Assembly: GCA_030679145.1 (NCBI GenBank)
Contig: JAUXTU010000118.1
Location: 1-64,000, forward strand
DNA: 64,000 nucleotides
DNA from: Bacteroidota bacterium
Lineage (GTDB): Bacteria > Bacteroidota > Ignavibacteria > UBA10030 > UBA8401
Reading direction: 5' to 3'
Positions 34,552-46,300 of this stretch are shown piece by piece. A program made the translations under genes and the position numbers. Position 1 is the first letter of the stretch, and each line of letters begins with the position of its first letter. The notes below the pieces were generated by a model. That model saw nothing but the letters and a program-made list of their open reading frames with translations, did no database searches and was not told where the DNA came from.

Positions 34552-35823
34552 TTATTCTACTCCAACAACGATCAATTTTCGATTAAGTGTTATCTGTTTT
34601 AATTTACCTTGCGAAAAATTAGCATTAAACTCACGCCGAAGTTCACGGAACAATGCTGAAGGACTTTGCATATCTTTATCCTGTATCCACGCAAGATAAT
34701 CGATCGTATTATCAGCAACTACATTTTCTTTCACACGCCCTGCAATTTTCTTCAAAGTTTTTGAAGCAGCATCGGCGATATCGTATTTCGTATCCTGATC
34801 GAACTGACCCACAATGGTAAAAATAATTTTATACTGAGCACCATTTTTCAGGTCATCCTGCCAATATGAATTGATCCTTGAAATAACATTATTCAATGCA
34901 TTCGTCATTGCCGCCTCTACAAGCGCATTTGCCGGCGCAGCAGATTCTTCGCTGTATCCCGTCTCAACTCCAAGTAGGCGGGCGGTCGTAGTCTCATATG
35001 CTCGAATAGACACCGATGCTTTTCGGACATCGGATGAACCGACTTTACGAGTATCAATGGTGATCGTGTATGAAACATAGATATCACTCCCCACAGAAAG
35101 CGCAATCATGTAAGAAAAGTCTTCTTCATGACCTTTCACGCTCAACTGTGCTTTTTGCTGATCATACAACTGCTGTGCTTGTTCCGGTGCAACAACGTTG
35201 TATTTTTTTTGTGTGAGGTATGATTCAATGACTGACGCACCTTGTTTGAGAACTGCGTTTGATCGTAATTCGTCCAATGGGTTTTGTCCGGATTTCACTT
35301 CCGGCAACGCCATCAATGTCGGCAGACCGATCTCTTCAGTTACATCTTCAAGTTTAGCAATCACCCGGCGATCAACAAGAAAATTCATGATCGTTGCTCG
35401 ATTGATACGAAATTGTTTCTCAATACGGATCTTTTCGCCACCGGCAAGTTTTACTCTGCTCTCAAAACTATTTGCTTCCCACGCAATAAATTTTTGAACA
35501 TTGTCATTTGCAAACAATTCCTGCTCAACGGGAGCAAATTTTCGTTTCTCTTCATCGCTGCGGACCAATCCGTCAAGCCCTGCGCCGCCATAAACGACAA
35601 GGTAAACAGCTGCTTTGCGTGCATCGATCTCTGCAAGTTTCACAGATTCTTCTTCTTTAAACCCAAACATCCCGGATTTTCCACCTATCCCTTTCGCTTT
35701 GATCAGCACTTCATCAGCAGTGACTGCTTCAATGAATGTTGCCTGACGTGAATCGGGAAGATTTCCTTGAGCATAAAGAAACGTTGAGAAAAAAACCAAG
35801 AGTATACTTATTGTCCGTTTCAT
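34552..35823 (-). CDS. Exported protein of unknown function
   Basis: A 423-residue protein with a signal peptide ending in FLYAQ (cleavage before Gln). I do not assign it to a named family with confidence. Visible features are an N-terminal ATFIEAVTADEVLIKAKGIG segment, EIDARKAAVYLVVYGGAG (similar in feel to the repeated-residue helix of LPP20 and FlgT proteins), a TolB/FlgO-like middle part (VIESYLTQKKYNVVAPEQAQ, YMIALSVGSDIYVSYTITID) and a DNALNNVISRINSYW-type helix. Its neighbours on both sides are exported too, so all three may act together in the outer envelope. The gaps are 14 and 22 bases, indicating one transcript. Confidence 0.65.
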   Translation of the reverse strand: MKRTISILLVFFSTFLYAQGNLPDSRQATFIEAVTADEVLIKAKGIGGKSGMFGFKEEESVKLAEIDARKAAVYLVVYGGAGLDGLVRSDEEKRKFAPVEQELFANDNVQKFIAWEANSFESRVKLAGGEKIRIEKQFRINRATIMNFLVDRRVIAKLEDVTEEIGLPTLMALPEVKSGQNPLDELRSNAVLKQGASVIESYLTQKKYNVVAPEQAQQLYDQQKAQLSVKGHEEDFSYMIALSVGSDIYVSYTITIDTRKVGSSDVRKASVSIRAYETTTARLLGVETGYSEESAAPANALVEAAMTNALNNVISRINSYWQDDLKNGAQYKIIFTIVGQFDQDTKYDIADAASKTLKKIAGRVKENVVADNTIDYLAWIQDKDMQSPSALFRELRREFNANFSQGKLKQITLNRKLIVVGVE

Positions 35824-35837
35824 AATTCCTCAAATAG

Positions 35838-37577
35838 TTAATTGAGTGAAGGGAGTGAATAATTGAACCACACAAACCAACCAAGTCCGGAATATCGTAC
35901 TTCAGGACCTTTTGCATTTTCCAATTTTGTATCGTTGTTATCTTTATCGGTTACGGTAACATTCCATTCATTGCTGACCGGTGCGCCGGAATACTCCGCA
36001 CCACCTCCAATAGAAAATGCAGGTGTGAGATATATTTCTAGTCCTGCCTTTGCATCAAAACCAAATGCTGTATGCATCAATGAATAATTGAGATCATCAC
36101 CGTTCTTATCTTTTCCGACATCGGAAAGGTACGTCGCGTTAAAACGGCCATCAGCTTGAAGAACAAGTCCAAACCGCCGAAAATAATATTTTTTAACAAG
36201 TCCCAAATTTATGTAGCCCCCAAGCCCGGGACCCGCATTCTTTGAGCTATCTATCGGATTAAGAGTCTTAGAATAGTCATAAAAGAAAAATTTTCCTTGA
36301 GCGTTAGGAAATCCAAGTGCCGCGCCAAGATGGAGCCACAATTCTGAAACATTCGTTGCATTTGCAAGACTTGTTTGAATGGAAGCCATTGGACCGAACA
36401 TTCCTGAATATTCTTCATCTATCCGCAGAAAGAATTTTTTTCCATCAGGAAAAATAAATACGTCATCAAATTTGGAGATTTTTATCGGAATCTTACCAAA
36501 ACCGCCAAGACCATTAATGCCGATCAGCGGAATTTCAGTTACATTCAATCCCGGAGAATAGTTTGATCCGGTGATTGTTTGAGCATAGGAAAATGCTGAT
36601 TCATTTTTTTTATTGTTTCCAACCTTCCGTACTTTTACGAAACCGCGTCGTTCTTTCTTTATTTCACCCGATTCGGATTCCATTAATTCTTCAACCCAAT
36701 ACGAGTCATCCAGACCAAGACCTTCGCGTGTTCCAAGATTGAGATTGATCCCAAACGTTGTCACTTCAGTTACTCCGCCTGTCAATTTGAATTCTTCAAG
36801 TTTTTTTGTTTCATTTGCAATGTTCACCGAACTAACCTTCACAGCAGATTCAAATGCCTCCCAGTCTACATCTCCTTCGGCTCCATCATCCTGATCTCCG
36901 GACCGTGAAATCTCATTATCACCCCAGCCGTTCGCAGCACCAATAAACGAAACGGACGCATTGTTCGATTTATCAACATTCAATTTAAACCACAACAATC
37001 CGACCTTTATTGAATGCGTATATGTCGTGTATTTTTGTTTTCGAACAACTTTTCCTTCATCGTTTTTTATATCTCTTTCACCACGGCTGGTACTTCGATT
37101 GTATAACTCCACATATGGTACATAGAAAAATCCGGAATTAAGGATCGATTCCAATTGTGCAGCGGAAAGTCCGCTGGACTGCGCCTTAGTTGCAAGAAAT
37201 GTATTTCGTTCAGCTTCTGTGAGGTTCTGCTTGCTCAGCAATTCTTTATTGAAGTCGAGCAGTTCCAGGAATTTTGGAGCAAGATTTTTTTCGATCAGTG
37301 GACGAACAGTAGAAGCAGAAAATGAATTCATCTTTGATGCTTCATTGCTGAATTCCACAATGACATTTTCCGGAAGAGAAGAATAGTTGAATCGTTCCAT
37401 TACTATACTTTTTGAAACTGAGGAAGCAATAAAATTGGTCTGACGACTCGTCAATTGAAATCCCGCAGGTACCAGAACTTTGTTTACGTACGATACAACC
37501 TTCTTCTTATATTGTGCATTTAACGAGATAGATGCGGTGCAAAATACAATCACGATAAGTGTAATATATTTTTTCAT
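35838..37577 (-). CDS. Exported outer-membrane-protein-like protein
   Basis: A 579-residue protein with a signal peptide (MKKYITLIVIVFCTASISLN, cleavage before Gln after NA). The N-terminal third is helical. Residues about 150-350 are beta-rich and contain phrases such as TFGINLNLGTREGLGLDDSY, while the C-terminal 200 residues alternate aromatic and hydrophobic strands (GGYINLGLVKKYYFRRFGLVL, FDAKAGLEIYLTPAFSIGGG) and end in WFVWFNYSLPSLN, as in outer-membrane beta-barrel or porin-like proteins. The function is unknown. It is first in the exported three-gene run, directly downstream of the tRNA gene. Family not recognised. Confidence 0.6.
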   Translation of the reverse strand: MKKYITLIVIVFCTASISLNAQYKKKVVSYVNKVLVPAGFQLTSRQTNFIASSVSKSIVMERFNYSSLPENVIVEFSNEASKMNSFSASTVRPLIEKNLAPKFLELLDFNKELLSKQNLTEAERNTFLATKAQSSGLSAAQLESILNSGFFYVPYVELYNRSTSRGERDIKNDEGKVVRKQKYTTYTHSIKVGLLWFKLNVDKSNNASVSFIGAANGWGDNEISRSGDQDDGAEGDVDWEAFESAVKVSSVNIANETKKLEEFKLTGGVTEVTTFGINLNLGTREGLGLDDSYWVEELMESESGEIKKERRGFVKVRKVGNNKKNESAFSYAQTITGSNYSPGLNVTEIPLIGINGLGGFGKIPIKISKFDDVFIFPDGKKFFLRIDEEYSGMFGPMASIQTSLANATNVSELWLHLGAALGFPNAQGKFFFYDYSKTLNPIDSSKNAGPGLGGYINLGLVKKYYFRRFGLVLQADGRFNATYLSDVGKDKNGDDLNYSLMHTAFGFDAKAGLEIYLTPAFSIGGGAEYSGAPVSNEWNVTVTDKDNNDTKLENAKGPEVRYSGLGWFVWFNYSLPSLN

Positions 37578-37631
37578 GTTGGTTTTGTGATAGTGAATAG
37601 GATGTTATTCGTTCGAGGAGGGGTTTTTTTG

Positions 37632-37706
37632 TGGGCGTTCACGGGATCGAACCGCGGACCTCCTGCTTGTAAGGCAGGCGCTCTAAACCAGCTGAGCTAA
37701 ACGCCC
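37632..37706 (-). tRNA. tRNA-Val (anticodon TAC)
   Basis: A full cloverleaf can be drawn: acceptor GGGCGTT paired with AACGCCC plus discriminator A, D-arm GCTC/GAGC, anticodon stem CCTGC/GCAGG around loop CTTACAA (anticodon TAC, valine), five-base variable loop and T-arm CGCGG-TTCGATC-CCGTG. The 3' CCA is not encoded. It has a standalone position between the RmlD-like gene and the exported-protein genes. Confidence 0.95.
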
Positions 37707-37718
37707 TTGAAGTGCTTT

Positions 37719-37746
37719 AATATAGAAAATTTTTCAAAAAAAACAA
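37719..37746 (-). promoter_or_regulatory. Possible sigma-70-like promoter of the tRNA gene
   Basis: On the minus strand TTGTTT, a 16-base spacer and TATATT (plus-strand 37741-37746 and 37719-37724) lie 12 bases before the tRNA 5' end. This is a plausible -35/-10 pair in an AT-rich spacer, called by eye only. Confidence 0.35.
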
Positions 37747-37770
37747 AGGAGATTAGTTGCTCTCTTATCA

Positions 37771-38637
37771 TCATTGCACGGGATATTCAATCAAAAAACG
37801 ACGGATGGCATCTCGCCAATCCGGGATCGTAATGCCAAGATCATGTTGAAGGTGTTGATTTGACATAGCCGAAAACAACGGACGCTGCGCCGGACTTGGA
37901 AATGCACTTATTGACACGGGAATGATAGTTGATTGTATTGAAAGCTGTTTTGCGATGTATCTTCCCCATTCATAGCGAGAAGCATAATCGCTGTTGGTGA
38001 GATGATATAACCCGGTCAATTTTTTATTGATCGCCCGGAGTGTGATGTCAACAAGATCAATTGTACTGGTCGGAACTGATACTTCATCCGCTGTTAATTT
38101 CAACACAGAATTTTTTTGTGACCATTGCAGCATTTTGTGAATAAAATTCTGTGTTCCGTTACCAAACACCCAGCTTGTACGAAACAATAAATACTGACCG
38201 CCGGAAGAAAGAATCGCTTCTTCTCCTACACGCTTACTCTTGCCATAAATGTTTAATGGATTTGCAGTATCCTGTTCTGTATAGAGATTTCCTTTTAATC
38301 CGTCAAAGACATAATCGGAGCTGTAATGGACAAGAAAGATATTTTTGTCAAGGCACAATGTTGCAATATTTTTTACAGCAGTGGTATTAATCAGGTAAGC
38401 GGTGTCTGATTGTTGTTCAGCAAGATCCACCGCATTATATGCGGCGCAATTGATGATAACGGTCGGTCTTACTGAATCAACAAATTTTGAGAGAAAATCA
38501 ATTGATGTGATATCGCAATCTTTTTCATCGGGGGCGATGACTGTTTCCTTGCGGGCAGATAGGTCCTTGGCAAATTGTTTTCCGAGTTGACCGTTTGCGC
38601 CGAGGATGAGATATTTCTGGTTATTCAAAATCTTCAA
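37771..38637 (-). CDS. rmlD: dTDP-4-dehydrorhamnose reductase-like SDR
   Basis: A 288-residue extended short-chain reductase. It has the GxxGxxG nucleotide loop (ILGANGQLGKQ), DCDITS, INCAAYNAVDLAEQ, YSSDYVFDG and the active-site YGKSKRVGE (Tyr-x3-Lys), then RTSWVFG and TKLTGLYHLTN-type residues. This is the RmlD pattern, the last step of dTDP-L-rhamnose synthesis. RmlA, B and C are not in the window, so rhamnose itself is an inference. The start is TTG at 38637, since no ATG precedes the nucleotide loop in frame. It is 20 bases after the sugar transferase gene and probably ends the polysaccharide cluster on this side. Confidence 0.85.
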   Translation of the reverse strand: MKILNNQKYLILGANGQLGKQFAKDLSARKETVIAPDEKDCDITSIDFLSKFVDSVRPTVIINCAAYNAVDLAEQQSDTAYLINTTAVKNIATLCLDKNIFLVHYSSDYVFDGLKGNLYTEQDTANPLNIYGKSKRVGEEAILSSGGQYLLFRTSWVFGNGTQNFIHKMLQWSQKNSVLKLTADEVSVPTSTIDLVDITLRAINKKLTGLYHLTNSDYASRYEWGRYIAKQLSIQSTIIPVSISAFPSPAQRPLFSAMSNQHLQHDLGITIPDWRDAIRRFLIEYPVQ

Positions 38638-38657
38638 GGATAATATAATTGCAATTG

Positions 38658-40076
38658 TTAATACGCTCCGCGGCCAAAAGCTACAACGGGAATGGTTTCG
38701 AAAAGAATCTCAAGATCAAATAACAGCGATTGATTCTCTACATAATAAAGATCAAGCAGGATCATATCTCTGAATTTTATTTCACTGCGTCCTGAAATCT
38801 GCCACAAACCTGTCATACCCGGTTTCACCGAACCACGTTCTTTTATCGCATCCCAAAATTCATCGGATTCGGTTGCTCGTTCAAAATCTTTTAGCGGAAG
38901 GGGACGCGGACCAACAAGACTCATATCACCTTTGAGCACATTAAACAACTGCGGGAGCTCATCAATACTGAGTTTTCGAATGATCTTTCCCACACGTGTC
39001 ACCCGGGGATCATTTTTCATTTTGAATAATGCACCGTCAGATTCGTTCTTATCCATTAATTCTTGTTTGATTTGTTCGGCATTGGTAACCATGCTGCGAA
39101 ATTTTATAAAATCAAACTCGTATCCACCTTTCATCGCACCGCGGCGCTGCATAAAAAAAATCGGACGTCCACTCTCTAAATAATTAGCGACAATTGTTAT
39201 AAGGAAAATCGGCGACAGCAGCAGTATAATGATTGAGGATGCAATAATATCAAATGTTCTTTTTGAAATACTTTTTAAAATTTTAACCCTGGAACGGATG
39301 GGAGCAGAAATAGTTATTCCAGCTATATCATAGATACGCGATATCTTCAAAAGATCTTCAGCATGAGGAGAAATGATCTTAAGTTTCACATTACTTTTAT
39401 GACTGATACTTTTTAGATAAGAATATCCATTCAAAGAAAATTCAGTAGAAGGTATAAATATACGATCGATGTTTTTGGTCGCTACAACATGAGTGATATC
39501 CTCTTGTGTATATTGCGGAAGATCTGTGGGATCAAGTCCCTTTTCTTTGACAATGAATCCTTTTGTCTTATATCCGAGTTCAGGAAATGTTGAAAATCGA
39601 TAAAAAAGTTTTTCCGCATCTTTATCAACACCAACGATTAAAGAATTATGAACGCCATATCCTAATCGTTGAAAGTACAGATTGATTAATTTCAGGAAAA
39701 AACGTGCTACCAATAATAATACGGCAAGGGAAAGAACGAAAGTAATAACAGAATTTTTACCAACGAACGCTTGCGCAAAACTATTTACAGCGAGGGAAAT
39801 CAACACCGTAATGACGAATGCACGTGCCGTAATCAGGTTTTGTAAACGCAAACTTAGGTGAAATGAGCCGCGATAAAGACCTAACATTGATGCTATAAGT
39901 AAATAGATCGCCGTAAAGAAAGTAAAGCCAATCAAGAGATTTTCATCAGGAGTTATATAATGAATGGTTTCGCTCCACTTCAACGAAAAAATAACAAACC
40001 CGCCCGCCCAAATTGCCAGGACATCTATCAATTGAGAGATAATTACAAAAGCTATTTTCCAATTTCGTTTAAGCAC
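38658..40076 (-). CDS. Polyprenyl-phosphate sugar-1-phosphate transferase (initiating glycosyltransferase)
   Basis: A 472-residue membrane enzyme that would transfer a sugar-1-phosphate to the lipid carrier undecaprenyl phosphate, the first step of a repeat-unit polysaccharide. The N-terminal half has four to five transmembrane helices and a CoA-binding-like soluble domain. The C-terminal third has the bacterial sugar transferase motifs: KRTFDIIASSIIILLLSPIF, KFRSMVTNAE, LSIDELPQLFNVLKGDMSLV, GPRPLP and KPGMTGLWQISGR. Start is GTG at 40076, with GGAT upstream. The 314-base gap before it separates this gene and rmlD from the giant surface-protein gene. Confidence 0.92.
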   Translation of the reverse strand: MLKRNWKIAFVIISQLIDVLAIWAGGFVIFSLKWSETIHYITPDENLLIGFTFFTAIYLLIASMLGLYRGSFHLSLRLQNLITARAFVITVLISLAVNSFAQAFVGKNSVITFVLSLAVLLLVARFFLKLINLYFQRLGYGVHNSLIVGVDKDAEKLFYRFSTFPELGYKTKGFIVKEKGLDPTDLPQYTQEDITHVVATKNIDRIFIPSTEFSLNGYSYLKSISHKSNVKLKIISPHAEDLLKISRIYDIAGITISAPIRSRVKILKSISKRTFDIIASSIIILLLSPIFLITIVANYLESGRPIFFMQRRGAMKGGYEFDFIKFRSMVTNAEQIKQELMDKNESDGALFKMKNDPRVTRVGKIIRKLSIDELPQLFNVLKGDMSLVGPRPLPLKDFERATESDEFWDAIKERGSVKPGMTGLWQISGRSEIKFRDMILLDLYYVENQSLLFDLEILFETIPVVAFGRGAY

Positions 40077-40390
40077 CGAAGATATCCTATAGTAAGCTGA
40101 TTGGTATTTGTATTCTTAAATACAGAATTTAATTTTATGAGCTTTAGTAATCAATTTTTAAAATTCCCCTTTTGTGCAACACTGCTTAAAACAAAACCCC
40201 AACACTCGATTTTTTAGAATTGAATTTCTATTGATGGCAGTTGCTTATCTTGCCTAAATATTATTCTATATAAGAAACAAAGAAATATAGGAAGTATTAA
40301 AAGGAGTAACAAGAAGATATTAATGCTCTGAAAAATATGTGAACCCCAATTTCATTTTAAATAAACATTCCAAGCAGTTTTATTGTTGCA
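40077..40390. other. Intergenic region (314 bases)
   Basis: AT-rich, no reading frame or RNA signal recognised. It lies between the stop of the giant surface-protein gene and the sugar transferase start and probably contains a terminator for the former and a promoter for the latter, but nothing clear stands out. Confidence 0.5.
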
Positions 40391-43300
40391 TTATTTAATC
40401 AGAACAAGTTTTTTTACAAATTTGTGTTCTTTTTCCAAAGCGTTCACTTCTTTCATACGTATTACAGCATAATAGACACCGGAAGAATATCGGCTGGCGT
40501 TCCACACAATCTCCTGATATTGTGCGTCCATTTGATGTTCAAATATTGTAGCGATTCGTTGTCCAATCACGTTGTATATTTCAATCGAAACATCGCTCGT
40601 TTTAGGGACACCAAATCGTATTGTTGTTGTCGGATTAAATGGGTTTGGATAATTTTGATAAACAATATATTCAGTTGGAACCAATAATTTCCACGCTGCT
40701 ACACCCAACACTTTTTCAGATGTTATAAAAGAGATTGTATCATTCGCTAGTGTAGTAAATTTTCCATCAGTTACAGAAATTGTCCAATAATATCGAGAGG
40801 ATGTTTTGAATAATTTCATGATCTTACCAGCAAAGATTGTATCGGTCAAATTGTTCAGAATAGTATCTACTGCAGCGCCCCAGATATGAAGTGTATATTG
40901 CAATGTATCTTCATAATCCCCGTCTGATGATCTATTCCATAAAAAATTAAGATCTTTATTCCAATCCAATGCAATAGTATCTGTTTGCGATTGTTTATAC
41001 AGGGTAAAGCTAACCGGTTGATGATATGTTGGAGTAATTGTAAGATTCCATTGCTGAGTCACTGTACTCCCTTTTGAATCGGTAACCTTTAATGAGATTA
41101 CTGTATCCCCGACATTATCATATTGTGGGACCCCTCGAAGTGTATCACTACTAAATTTCAGCCAACTCGGAAGTGAAATGAATTCAATAACAAGAGAGTC
41201 TCTTCCATATTCCGCATCACTGTCATACGGATGAAATGCATAGCGATATTCAAATTCTTCGGAGGTGGTAGTATCAGCTGAAGATAAAATAATAGGAGCG
41301 TGGTTTACGTTAGTTACGTTCAACAAAAACGATTGAATGGACTCTCCCGATTTATTGTCCACAACTTTTAAAGTTACGATTGTATCAACGGCATTCTTTC
41401 CTTGAGGTATTCCATAAACTGTATTGCTGTCTTCATTAAAATGTAACCACGATGGCAAAACAACAGGAGTTACAGTTAATGAATCAGCAAAATTCTTTGA
41501 ATCTCTGTCGAATACATTGATTGAATAAATATAATTTGAATCTTCAATCGCATTGATAATTGGTACAGAAGTAAATATCGGTGCGTGATTTGTATGATGT
41601 ACATACAGCGTATATTGTTGAAGAGCAATTCCGTTCTTATCATCTGAGGCTTTAATGCTCATTGGGAAAGAGCGATATTCTAATGTATCAGATACATTGA
41701 GAACAGTCTCCTCTTTTTTTCTACCCTCTGTAAACTTTTCAAAATCTTCATCTGAGTGGAGTAAGAATTTATGATTTTTCCTAAGTGATATTATTTCTTT
41801 CTTTTCTGGCATAACTATTCCAGATAGACTATCGACTAAAGATGGAATTCCAGATATCAAACCAGTCAATGAATCAATCAACAAAAATGGAGGAGCTTGA
41901 ACAAAGGTAAATAAAACTTTATCTCCAAATAATAGTGAATCCTGATCTAGTGCCATTACCCTGTAGTTATAAACGCTATCTTCTTTCCCTATAGTATCGG
42001 GAACAGAAACAAAGACAGGCGAATGATTGATATGTTGCACTGTAAGAACAAATGTCTTGTTGATTGTTCCGCCCTTATTATCATACGCTTGAACAGTCAC
42101 CGTTGTATCTCGCACATTCAGCCCACTTGATGTTCCACTGAGTGTTCCGGTGATACTATCGATTGTCAGCCAGGTTGGTTTAATGACCAGTTTATATTTT
42201 ACTTGATCACCAAATAACAGGCTGTCCTGATCGCTGGCTCGGACTATTGTTGTATAAAGTGTATCTTCTATTGCATTTGGTAATATTGATGTTACAAAAA
42301 CTGGTAAATGATTTGTGTGTGTCACTGTAACATTAAAGCTCTGAAGTATTACTCCACCCTTTCCATCACGTACTCGCACTGTAACCGCCGTATCTCCTAC
42401 ATCTTTTCCTCGTGGAGTTCCGGTAATTAATCCTGTCGTGCTATCAATGCTCATCCATTGTGGACTAACACGAAGTCTATAATACAATGTATCATTAAAT
42501 AATAATTGATCCTGATCCGTTGCGATCACTTGATATGAATACAGACTATCTTCTGCAATTTGTTCAAGCGGGTTTGATGCAAATTCCGGTAGGTGATTGA
42601 TATGCTCTACCTTGAGTGTATACTGTTGTGTTGATATTCCTCCTTTATTATCAAACGTTTGAATTGCTACAATAGTATCTTGAGCGTGAATCAATGATGG
42701 TGTTCCACTGATAAGTCCTGTAATGCTGTCAATCGTCAACCACAGTGGCTTGACCAGTAGTTTATATCGGATGTAATCTCCAAATAACAAAGTATCCTGG
42801 TCTGTAGCATTTACTACATAGGTATAGAGTGAATCTTCAATCGCTGTTGTATCAGCAATGGACACAAATTGAGGCAAATGGTTGGTATGCGATACTTTCA
42901 CATTATAGCTTGCACTGGCGATTCCACCTTTTCCATCGGTTACTCTTACTGTAACAAGTGAGTCTGTACCAACATTTTTTCCACGTGGTGTTCCACTAAT
43001 AAGTCCTGTGCTGCTGACCGTTAACCAACTTGGCTTTTTAGTGAGTGTAAAAGTAAACACATCTCCTACGAGTGTGTCGGGATCTTCTACCTTAACCTGA
43101 TATCTATAGAGTGTATCTTCCTGCGCAGTGAATATTCCTGTAGAAACTATTTCCGGTATATGATTGACGTGGGTGATATGAAGCGTATATTGTTGAGTGG
43201 TTGTTCCTCCCGCATTGTCATATGCTTGTACTATAACAACTGTATCATATAAGTTTTGCACTTGTGGCGTACCGCTGATCGTTCCGTTGGTGCTGTCGAT

Positions 43301-46300
43301 GTTTAACCAGCTTGGCTTATTGATCAGTCTGTATCGGACGATATCTCCAAATAATATTGTATCGTTGTCTGTAGCTCTAGAAGTTTGTATATATATTTCA
43401 TCCTCTACAGTTACTGTATCTGGATTCCAGTTGACAAATGATGGAATGTGATTAATATGGTGAATAGTAAGTGGAAAATTCGATACCGTTACTCCTCCGT
43501 TATTGTCTGTTACATAAACCCTGTATGTTGTGTCTCCAACATTTTTTGCCGTTGGTAATCCGAAAACTCTCCCGGTCAATGAATCTATCGTCAACCAAGA
43601 AGGATGGATAAGTAATGAATATCGAATTCGATCTTCAAACAACGTAGTATCCGGATCGATAACATTGAACATAACTGAAAATAGTGAATCTTCGGTTGCG
43701 CTTGTCCTTGATTGTTGCGCAATAATACTATCTTGACCACTAAGAAGTGTATAAGCAAACTCCGGACTATGGTTTGTATGGTTTACTGCAAGTTGATAAC
43801 TATGATTCGTAAATCCACCCTTATCATCGTATACTTGAATGGTCACAGTCGTATCTTGCGCACTCAAGCCACTTGCGGTTCCACTGATTGTTCCTGTGAT
43901 ACTATCGATCGTCAACCACACTGGTTTGATAAGAAGTTTATACCGTATCAGATCTCCAAATAATGCACTGTCTTGATCGCTTGCTTGAACGATTGTGGTA
44001 TACAGCGAATCTTCTATTGCATCGGATAAGGTATTAGTTGAAATAATAGGATTGTGATTTGTGTGCTTTACAATTATTGGAAGAGTATGTTCGACAAATA
44101 ATCCATTATTGTCTTTTGCTCTGATGGTCAACAGCGTATCGCCCACATTTTTTGCGGAAGGAATACCTGAGAATATTCCGGTAAGAGTATCCAGAATCAT
44201 CCACGTTGGACCACGAATCAGTTGAAAATGTAACTGATCATTAAAGATCGTATCTTGATCAGTAAAAATCATCTTCCCAATATACAGTGAATCTTCATTT
44301 GCAATAGAATCAGGCGCAGAAACAAAGAGTGGCGGGTGATTGATATGTTCCACAGTGAGTGTGAATGAATGTGTCGAGACTCCACCCTTGTTGTCGTATG
44401 ATTGTACCGCAACAATTGTATCTCTCGCGTTCAAGCCGTTTGGCGTACCGGTAATGATACCAGTGACACTGTCGATTACAAGCCAGATTGGTTTAACAAT
44501 CAGTCGATATCGCACCACATCACCAAACAATGCCGAATCTTGATCACTACCTTTTACAGTATACGTGTAGAGTGAATCTTCCACTGCTGTTGTATCTGCG
44601 CTTGTTACAAACACTGGCGCATGATTTGTATGCGATATCGTCACTGAAAATGTCTGCAATATCAATCCTCCCTTACCATCCCTGACTCTCACAGTCACCA
44701 CAGTATCTCCAACATTTTTTCCTTTCGGTGTTCCGGTGATCAATCCGGTTGAACTGTCAATATCCATCCAACTTGGATGCACACTCAGTTTATAATGTAA
44801 TGTATCACCGAAGAGTTGCTGATCCGCATCCGTTGCCGTTACCTGATACGTGTAGAGTGAGTCTTCCCGTGCCGTCGTGATTGGTGTTGAAATAAACTCC
44901 GGTTCGTGATTGATATGTTCCACACGAAGTATAAACTGCTGCGTTGAAATTCCTCCCTTGTTATCGTACGACTGCACCGCAACAATTGTATCCAATACAT
45001 TTAGCCCGCTTGGAGTTCCGCGAATGGTTCCGGAGATACTATCAACGACAAGCCAACTCGGTTTTATGGAAAGTCTGTATCGGATATTATCTCCGAACAA
45101 CAGCGTATCCTGATCGTTTGCTTTTACATTGTATGTATAGAGTGAATCCTCCACCGCCGTTGTATCTGCCATCGTCACAAACTGAGGCGAGTGATTGGTA
45201 TGAGATACTTTGATCGCGTAACTCTGACTGGCAATACCTCCCTTACCATCGCTGACTCTCACAGTCACGATAGTATCTCCCACATTCTTTCCCAAAGGAA
45301 TACCGGAGACAAGACCACTGCTGTTGACACTGAGCCAACTCGGACGTTTGGTAAGTGTATATGTAATAACATCTCCAATGAGCGTGTCCGGATCTTCCAC
45401 AATAACCTTATATCTATAGAGTGAATCTTCCTGCACAGTGAAACTTCCTATCGATACGATCTCAGGAATATGATTGATGTGTGTGATATAAAGTTGGTAT
45501 TGCTGCTGCACCAATCCTCCCACATTATCGTACGCTTCTACTACGAACAGTGTATCATACAGATTCTGGACTCTCGGCGTACCGCTTATGACTCCTGTAA
45601 CGCTGTCAATACTTATCCAAGCTGGTTTATTGATCAATCTGTATCTAATAATATCACTAAATAACAATGTATCTTGGTCTGTTGCTTTTGTTTTGTAGCT
45701 ATACACATCATCTTCTATCGCCGTAGTATCTGCTACACTGGTAAAAATTGGTGTGTGATTCGTGTGAAGAATGTGTAGTGTAAAAGATTTTTGCACAACA
45801 CCACCGTTTTGATCATTCACCGATACTGTCAGTGTTGTATCACCAACACTGTATGGTTTTGGTATGCCTGAAAGTATTCCTGTAATTGAATCAATCGAGA
45901 GCCAGCTTGGTTTTATTGTAAGAAAATACCGTAGCTGATCTCCAAATAATAAACTGTCTACATCGCTCGCATACACTTTTGAAGTAAAAAGTGAATCTTC
46001 TTGTCCAAGTGTGTCGCTTAGTGTGGCAATGATTGGTGTATGATTGGTATGTTGAATTATTAACTTTGTTTCCTTAATAGAGGTTGTATTCCAACGATCT
46101 ACTGCTTTTACTACTAAAGAGGTATCTCCAACATTTTCACCTTTTGGAGTTCCATAAACTGTCTTTGCAATACTGTCGTAATGAAGCCAACTTGGAAGTT
46201 GAAGAATCGAAATAGAATACTGATCACCATCAACATCAGTTACAAAATTTGAAATATTAAACAAACTATCTTCTTTTAGCATCAGAATAGAGTCTAATAA

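Noticed and set aside
42297-45755. Assembly artefact in the repeat array
   Set aside because: The paired blocks differ at many positions and keep the reading frame, so they look like an old duplication, though only long reads could exclude a collapse or expansion.
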